A stretch of 8,841 bases of DNA from the NCBI GenBank assembly GCA_024278415.1, contig JAJRTI010000109.1, positions 1 through 8,841 of the forward strand, in the 5' to 3' direction. The translations under genes and the position numbers were made by a program. The notes beneath the pieces are model-generated. The model was given only the letters and a program-made list of their open reading frames with translations. It was not told where the DNA came from and did not search any database. Source of the stretch: Planctomycetota bacterium (GTDB lineage Bacteria > Planctomycetota > Brocadiia > JAJRTI01). Shown in pieces: positions 6,212 through 8,841 of this stretch. The first letter of the stretch is position 1. Each line of letters opens with the position of its first letter.

Positions 6212-7456
6212 GTGCAACGGTATTCGCGGTGCGATGGATCAATGGCGCACAGAGGCGCGGCCGCCTTCGGGGCCGTTCTGCTAATGTCATTCTCGGGCGT
6301 CCTGGGTAGCGAAGGATCCTGGGTATACGCGCGCCGATGGTGGACTCCGGCCGAAGGCCGACTCGCCAACCACTGCAATCGCTTGTTGAGGGCCTCGGTT
6401 GTATTGCCACAGGAGAATGGCGATTGTCTAGTGGGGGTGTCGGGACCGGTGCGAGGATCTGGCGGGGCGTCTCTCTGGTGGTTCGACGCAAGCCGGAAGG
6501 GGTTCATCCCGTTCCCTGATCTCCCCGACCGATCGGGGATTGTCTACGCCGCTATCTGCGGCGGCAGATACGACGTGCTCGCGGCCACGGATCAAGGGAT
6601 CTACAATCACCATGGCCGCGGTTGGTCGAAGCTCGCACCGACCCAGATTGCATGGCCAGGCTCCCACGGGAAGCAAGACTCAGCAACCCCCAACGCGGTC
6701 GGCGAGTGCATATCCCTTGTTGGCCGTAAGGGAGGCACGGTGTGGGCGCTTCTGAACCTGGACCGTCAGCTCGTGTTAGCCTCGTTCTCATGGCAGGGCG
6801 AAGGCGAACTCGCCGTGCCTTTGAAGGTTCTGGCGGTGGGGCGTGGCTGGGCGAAGGTGCGCCCAGACGGCAAGCATGAGTATTGGGTCTCCACCGCACC
6901 GAAGCAACTGCTCGCGGACCACCAAGAGACGGTCTGGCTCCTTCGTAAGTCTGGCGATCTGGAAGTCCGGGGCAGCATGAAATCGGGCTCAAGCAGCGAG
7001 AAGCGAGTGATCGCTGCGCCAATGGGCGAGTTCCGTATTGGGCGGGAAGTGGGCCCAGCGCTGTTTGGCAGAGACGGTCGTCTGTGGCTGGCATATAATG
7101 GCTCTCGTGGCCCTGTTATTGTAGAGCGGGCGCCAGACTCCGAGTGGGCGGTCATTGAGCCTCTATCGCAGGCCCTCAGCGGTAGCGATGTTACGTGCTT
7201 GGGAGAGGGAGCCGGCTTGTACATCGGCACCAGAGATCGAGGCGCCTGGGTTTGGTACAAGGATGCGGTCAAGCCCCACGAGATCGCCAAGAAGCTGCCT
7301 AAGATGACTCCGAGGCGACCTCACTCTGCTGCCCTCGCGCTGGAGCAGGCCGAACCCGCACTCGCGCGGGTCGACGCCATGGTCCCCACCCCACGCGGCG
7401 GCATGATGTGGATTGCGGCCTGCAACCGGCTGTTCTTTTGGGAGGTGGAGGATTGA
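6212..7456 (+). CDS. Exported propeller-like protein, second of the tandem pair (414 aa), function unknown
   Basis: The start is GTG 6212, 6 nt after the preceding stop, with AAGGAG at 6197-6202 (9-nt spacing); an internal ATG at 6242 is the alternative. Residues 17-32 (AAFGAVLLMSFSGVLG) form a Sec signal core with likely cleavage around 32-36. The rest is beta-rich, with repeated short units such as YDVLAATDQGIYNHHGRGW (120-138), GRDGRLWLAYNGSRG (286-300) and LYIGTRDRGAWVW (336-348), as expected of a beta-propeller. It parallels the preceding protein in layout and in the C-terminal motif, so the two are probably an old duplication. It ends in FFWEVED, and its stop codon overlaps the TTG start of the radical SAM gene by 4 nt, implying coupled translation. 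No catalytic residues are recognised. A binding or assembly role outside the cytoplasm is inferred from the signal peptide and fold type only. Confidence 0.87.
   Translation: MQRYSRCDGSMAHRGAAAFGAVLLMSFSGVLGSEGSWVYARRWWTPAEGRLANHCNRLLRASVVLPQENGDCLVGVSGPVRGSGGASLWWFDASRKGFIPFPDLPDRSGIVYAAICGGRYDVLAATDQGIYNHHGRGWSKLAPTQIAWPGSHGKQDSATPNAVGECISLVGRKGGTVWALLNLDRQLVLASFSWQGEGELAVPLKVLAVGRGWAKVRPDGKHEYWVSTAPKQLLADHQETVWLLRKSGDLEVRGSMKSGSSSEKRVIAAPMGEFRIGREVGPALFGRDGRLWLAYNGSRGPVIVERAPDSEWAVIEPLSQALSGSDVTCLGEGAGLYIGTRDRGAWVWYKDAVKPHEIAKKLPKMTPRRPHSAALALEQAEPALARVDAMVPTPRGGMMWIAACNRLFFWEVED
7441..7447 (+). promoter_or_regulatory. Ribosome binding site GGAGGTG that favours the TTG start at 7453
   Basis: GGAGGTG lies 5 nt before TTG 7453, inside the end of the preceding gene. 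An in-frame ATG at 7408 lies deeper in that gene and would add a 15-residue Gly/Leu-rich extension without a matching site. Confidence 0.72.
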
Positions 7457-8652
7457 CCGAGATCCATATCGACAGAAAGGCGGCGCGCAGGAGTCCGGGG
7501 CTTTCGTCGCTGCTCCAGTCTCGCGAACCATTCGCCGCCAAGCGCCTGGCTCAGAAGGTGGCGGCGCGCCTTTCGCCGCCGGCTTTGTACGCCGACCTGT
7601 TCCTGACCGAGGACTGCGACCACCGGTGTTCGTACTGCTTTGTCAGGGGCAAGAACCCTCAGCACATGAGCCCTGAGGTCGCGAGGGACGCCATCGACTA
7701 CCTCCTGGGCCCAAAGGCCCGGGCGAAGAAGGTGTGCATGCTCCTGTTCGGCGGGGAGCCACTGCTACGATTCGACATGATTCCCCCGCTGGTCGAGTAC
7801 GCCAAGCGCGTGGCCAAACGCCAGGGAAGGGAAACGTGGTTCGACATCACCACCAACGCGGTACCCCTGACCGAAGAGATGCTCGCGTGGTTCCGTAAGG
7901 AGAAGATCAAGTTCCTGGTGAGCATCGACGGCGACAGGGCCACGCACGACAGGCACCGGAAGCTCGCGGCAGGCGGCAGTTCGTACGACGCGGTCATAGA
8001 GAAGCTGCCCCTGCTGAAGCGGTACCAACCATGGCAAGGCGCGCGGATGACAGTCATGCCGGACGTGGTCGAACGCCTCTACGACAACCTGCGGCACCTG
8101 TACGCCAGAGGGATCAACCAGTTTATCATCGGGCCCGCGAGCGGCGTGAAATGGACGGACGAAGGCATTGCGGAGTACGGCCGGCAGTTGGAGCAGATTG
8201 GGTACTTCCACAACAGAGAGAACAGGGCGGGCCACTTTTTCCGCATGACCCTGTTCGAGCGCTCGATCGACAAGAAGCCCAAGTCGTACGAGAACCTCTG
8301 GGGCTGTGGCGCGGGAAAGGCGCGAGTGTGCGTCTCCGCCACGGGTGATCTCTACGGCTGTGCGAAGATTCTCGGCGTGGACGGCCTCAAGAACACACAC
8401 AAGCTGGGCGACATCTGGAGTGGCGTCACCAACATTCGAGCACGCATGGACCTGCTTCGGCCTAACGTCGAGAAGCGCACCAAGTGCGTCCAGTGCTCCC
8501 TCAAGGACGAGTGCGCTGGTGGGTGCCCGGCGACGAACTACGAGGCCACCGGGTGTGTATTTCTGCCGTCCGAACTCGACTGCAAGATGCTGCCTATCGT
8601 CAAACGGATACGGGAGGTGATTCTATCGCAGGACGAACGGCCAGAATCATGA
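7453..8652 (+). CDS. Radical SAM/SPASM domain peptide-modifying enzyme (399 aa)
   Basis: This is a cytoplasmic iron-sulfur enzyme that should cleave S-adenosylmethionine and modify a ribosomal peptide or protein. The CxxxCxxC cluster motif is C55, C59, C62 (ED-CDHRCSYC), and GGEP is at 100-103 (LLFGGEPLL). The TIM-barrel features continue with FDITTNA (130-136) and SIDGD (157-161). The C-terminal SPASM domain is complete: C285-x12-G298-x4-C303, then C345-x2-C348-x5-C354-x3-C358, then C377 (with C368 between), enough for two auxiliary [4Fe-4S] clusters. Length is usual for the anSME/SPASM maturase group. The N-terminal 45 residues are too short for a RiPP recognition element, so substrate recognition may use another protein or the substrate itself. 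TTG 7453 is chosen for its GGAGGTG; the 4-nt overlap suggests coupling to the upstream gene. The nearest plausible substrate is the F-x-C protein in the same cluster. The family call is firm; the reaction (Cys thioether, Phe-Cys cyclophane or other) is not known. A sulfatase-maturase role is possible but no sulfatase is in view. Confidence 0.95.
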   Translation: MTEIHIDRKAARRSPGLSSLLQSREPFAAKRLAQKVAARLSPPALYADLFLTEDCDHRCSYCFVRGKNPQHMSPEVARDAIDYLLGPKARAKKVCMLLFGGEPLLRFDMIPPLVEYAKRVAKRQGRETWFDITTNAVPLTEEMLAWFRKEKIKFLVSIDGDRATHDRHRKLAAGGSSYDAVIEKLPLLKRYQPWQGARMTVMPDVVERLYDNLRHLYARGINQFIIGPASGVKWTDEGIAEYGRQLEQIGYFHNRENRAGHFFRMTLFERSIDKKPKSYENLWGCGAGKARVCVSATGDLYGCAKILGVDGLKNTHKLGDIWSGVTNIRARMDLLRPNVEKRTKCVQCSLKDECAGGCPATNYEATGCVFLPSELDCKMLPIVKRIREVILSQDERPES

Positions 8653-8677
8653 GGGCGGTATGTCACGCTGCAAGCAA

Positions 8678-8681
8678 GGAG
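8678..8681 (+). promoter_or_regulatory. Ribosome binding site for the 50-aa gene
   Basis: AAGGAG spans 8676-8681, with the core GGAG 5 nt before ATG 8687. Confidence 0.6.
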
Positions 8682-8686
8682 TTCCC

Positions 8687-8839
8687 ATGATCGCGAGCAA
8701 GCTGCGCGTGGCCGGCAAACCCGTCGTGCGCAACGAAGCCACGGGCCAGATCGTAGGAGCCCCCCTCACCGCGATTCCCATTGAGTTGCCCGACCGCGAC
8801 TACACGGTCGTGTCGGTCACGTGGCCGCAAGGCGAGTGA
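8687..8839 (+). CDS. Small unknown protein (50 aa)
   Basis: This is an ATG start behind AAGGAG and a complete reading frame ending in TGA two bases before the window ends. It starts 34 nt after the radical SAM gene on the same strand, so it is probably the last visible member of the cluster. The protein begins MIASKLRVAGKPVVRNEATG and ends TVVSVTWPQGE. It has no Cys, no signal peptide and no membrane segment. It looks like a small beta-rich domain (alternating Val/Ile with GKP, GQIVG and RDYTVVSV turns). It might be an accessory or recognition protein for the radical SAM enzyme, but nothing in the sequence shows that. It may also be unrelated. Confidence 0.6.
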   Translation: MIASKLRVAGKPVVRNEATGQIVGAPLTAIPIELPDRDYTVVSVTWPQGE

Positions 8840-8841
8840 GC

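Noticed and set aside
7453..8652. Sulfatase-maturing enzyme (anSME) assignment
   Set aside because: The domain layout is compatible, but no sulfatase is in the window, and a much better substrate candidate lies in the same cluster; it is kept only as an alternative.

Overview
The window suggests a high-GC, Gram-negative-type bacterium. My best guess is a planctomycete or a related PVC or metagenomic lineage. The basis is the GC-rich coding sequence, several large exported proteins of unfamiliar type including one with a C-terminal TPR-like part, Tat and Sec export signals, and a pair of perfect hairpins in the leader that resemble dispersed intergenic repeats. That placement rests on general resemblance and not on a marker gene.

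Layout: positions 1-298 are non-coding. They hold two strong inverted repeats (1-34 and 45-61), a possible promoter near 95-125, and a run of 14 G's (266-279) just ahead of the first gene. From 299 to the end, everything reads on the + strand as one tightly packed cluster of seven genes. Gaps are 19, 49, 28 and 6 nt, then a 4-nt overlap, then 34 nt, which is what one operon looks like. In order the genes are: a 1045-aa exported protein (beta-rich front, helical TPR-like back); a 77-aa acidic, helical small protein; a 359-aa cysteine-rich protein with a twin-arginine signal and 18 perfect Phe-x-Cys motifs; two related Sec-exported proteins that look like small beta-propellers (452 and 414 aa); a 399-aa radical SAM/SPASM enzyme; and a 50-aa unknown protein. 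No tRNA, rRNA, CRISPR array, transposase or convincing terminator was seen.

The exciting part is the pairing of the F-x-C repeat protein with the radical SAM/SPASM enzyme. SPASM-type radical SAM enzymes commonly modify ribosomally made peptides, for example by cysteine thioether or aromatic cyclophane crosslinks. The F-x-C protein looks like an unusually long, multi-site substrate: 26 Cys, 18 of them in F-x-C, with varied codons and spacing. Its N-terminal Tat signal suggests it is modified in the cytoplasm, where the radical SAM cofactor is available, and exported folded. The two propeller-like proteins and the large first protein would act outside the cytoplasmic membrane, perhaps as partners or anchors of the finished product. 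The 77-aa protein shares a short helical motif with the region just after the Tat signal of the F-x-C protein, so it may share a binding partner with it. The chemistry, the partners and the biological purpose are inferences; the sequence shows the motifs, the signals and the gene order.
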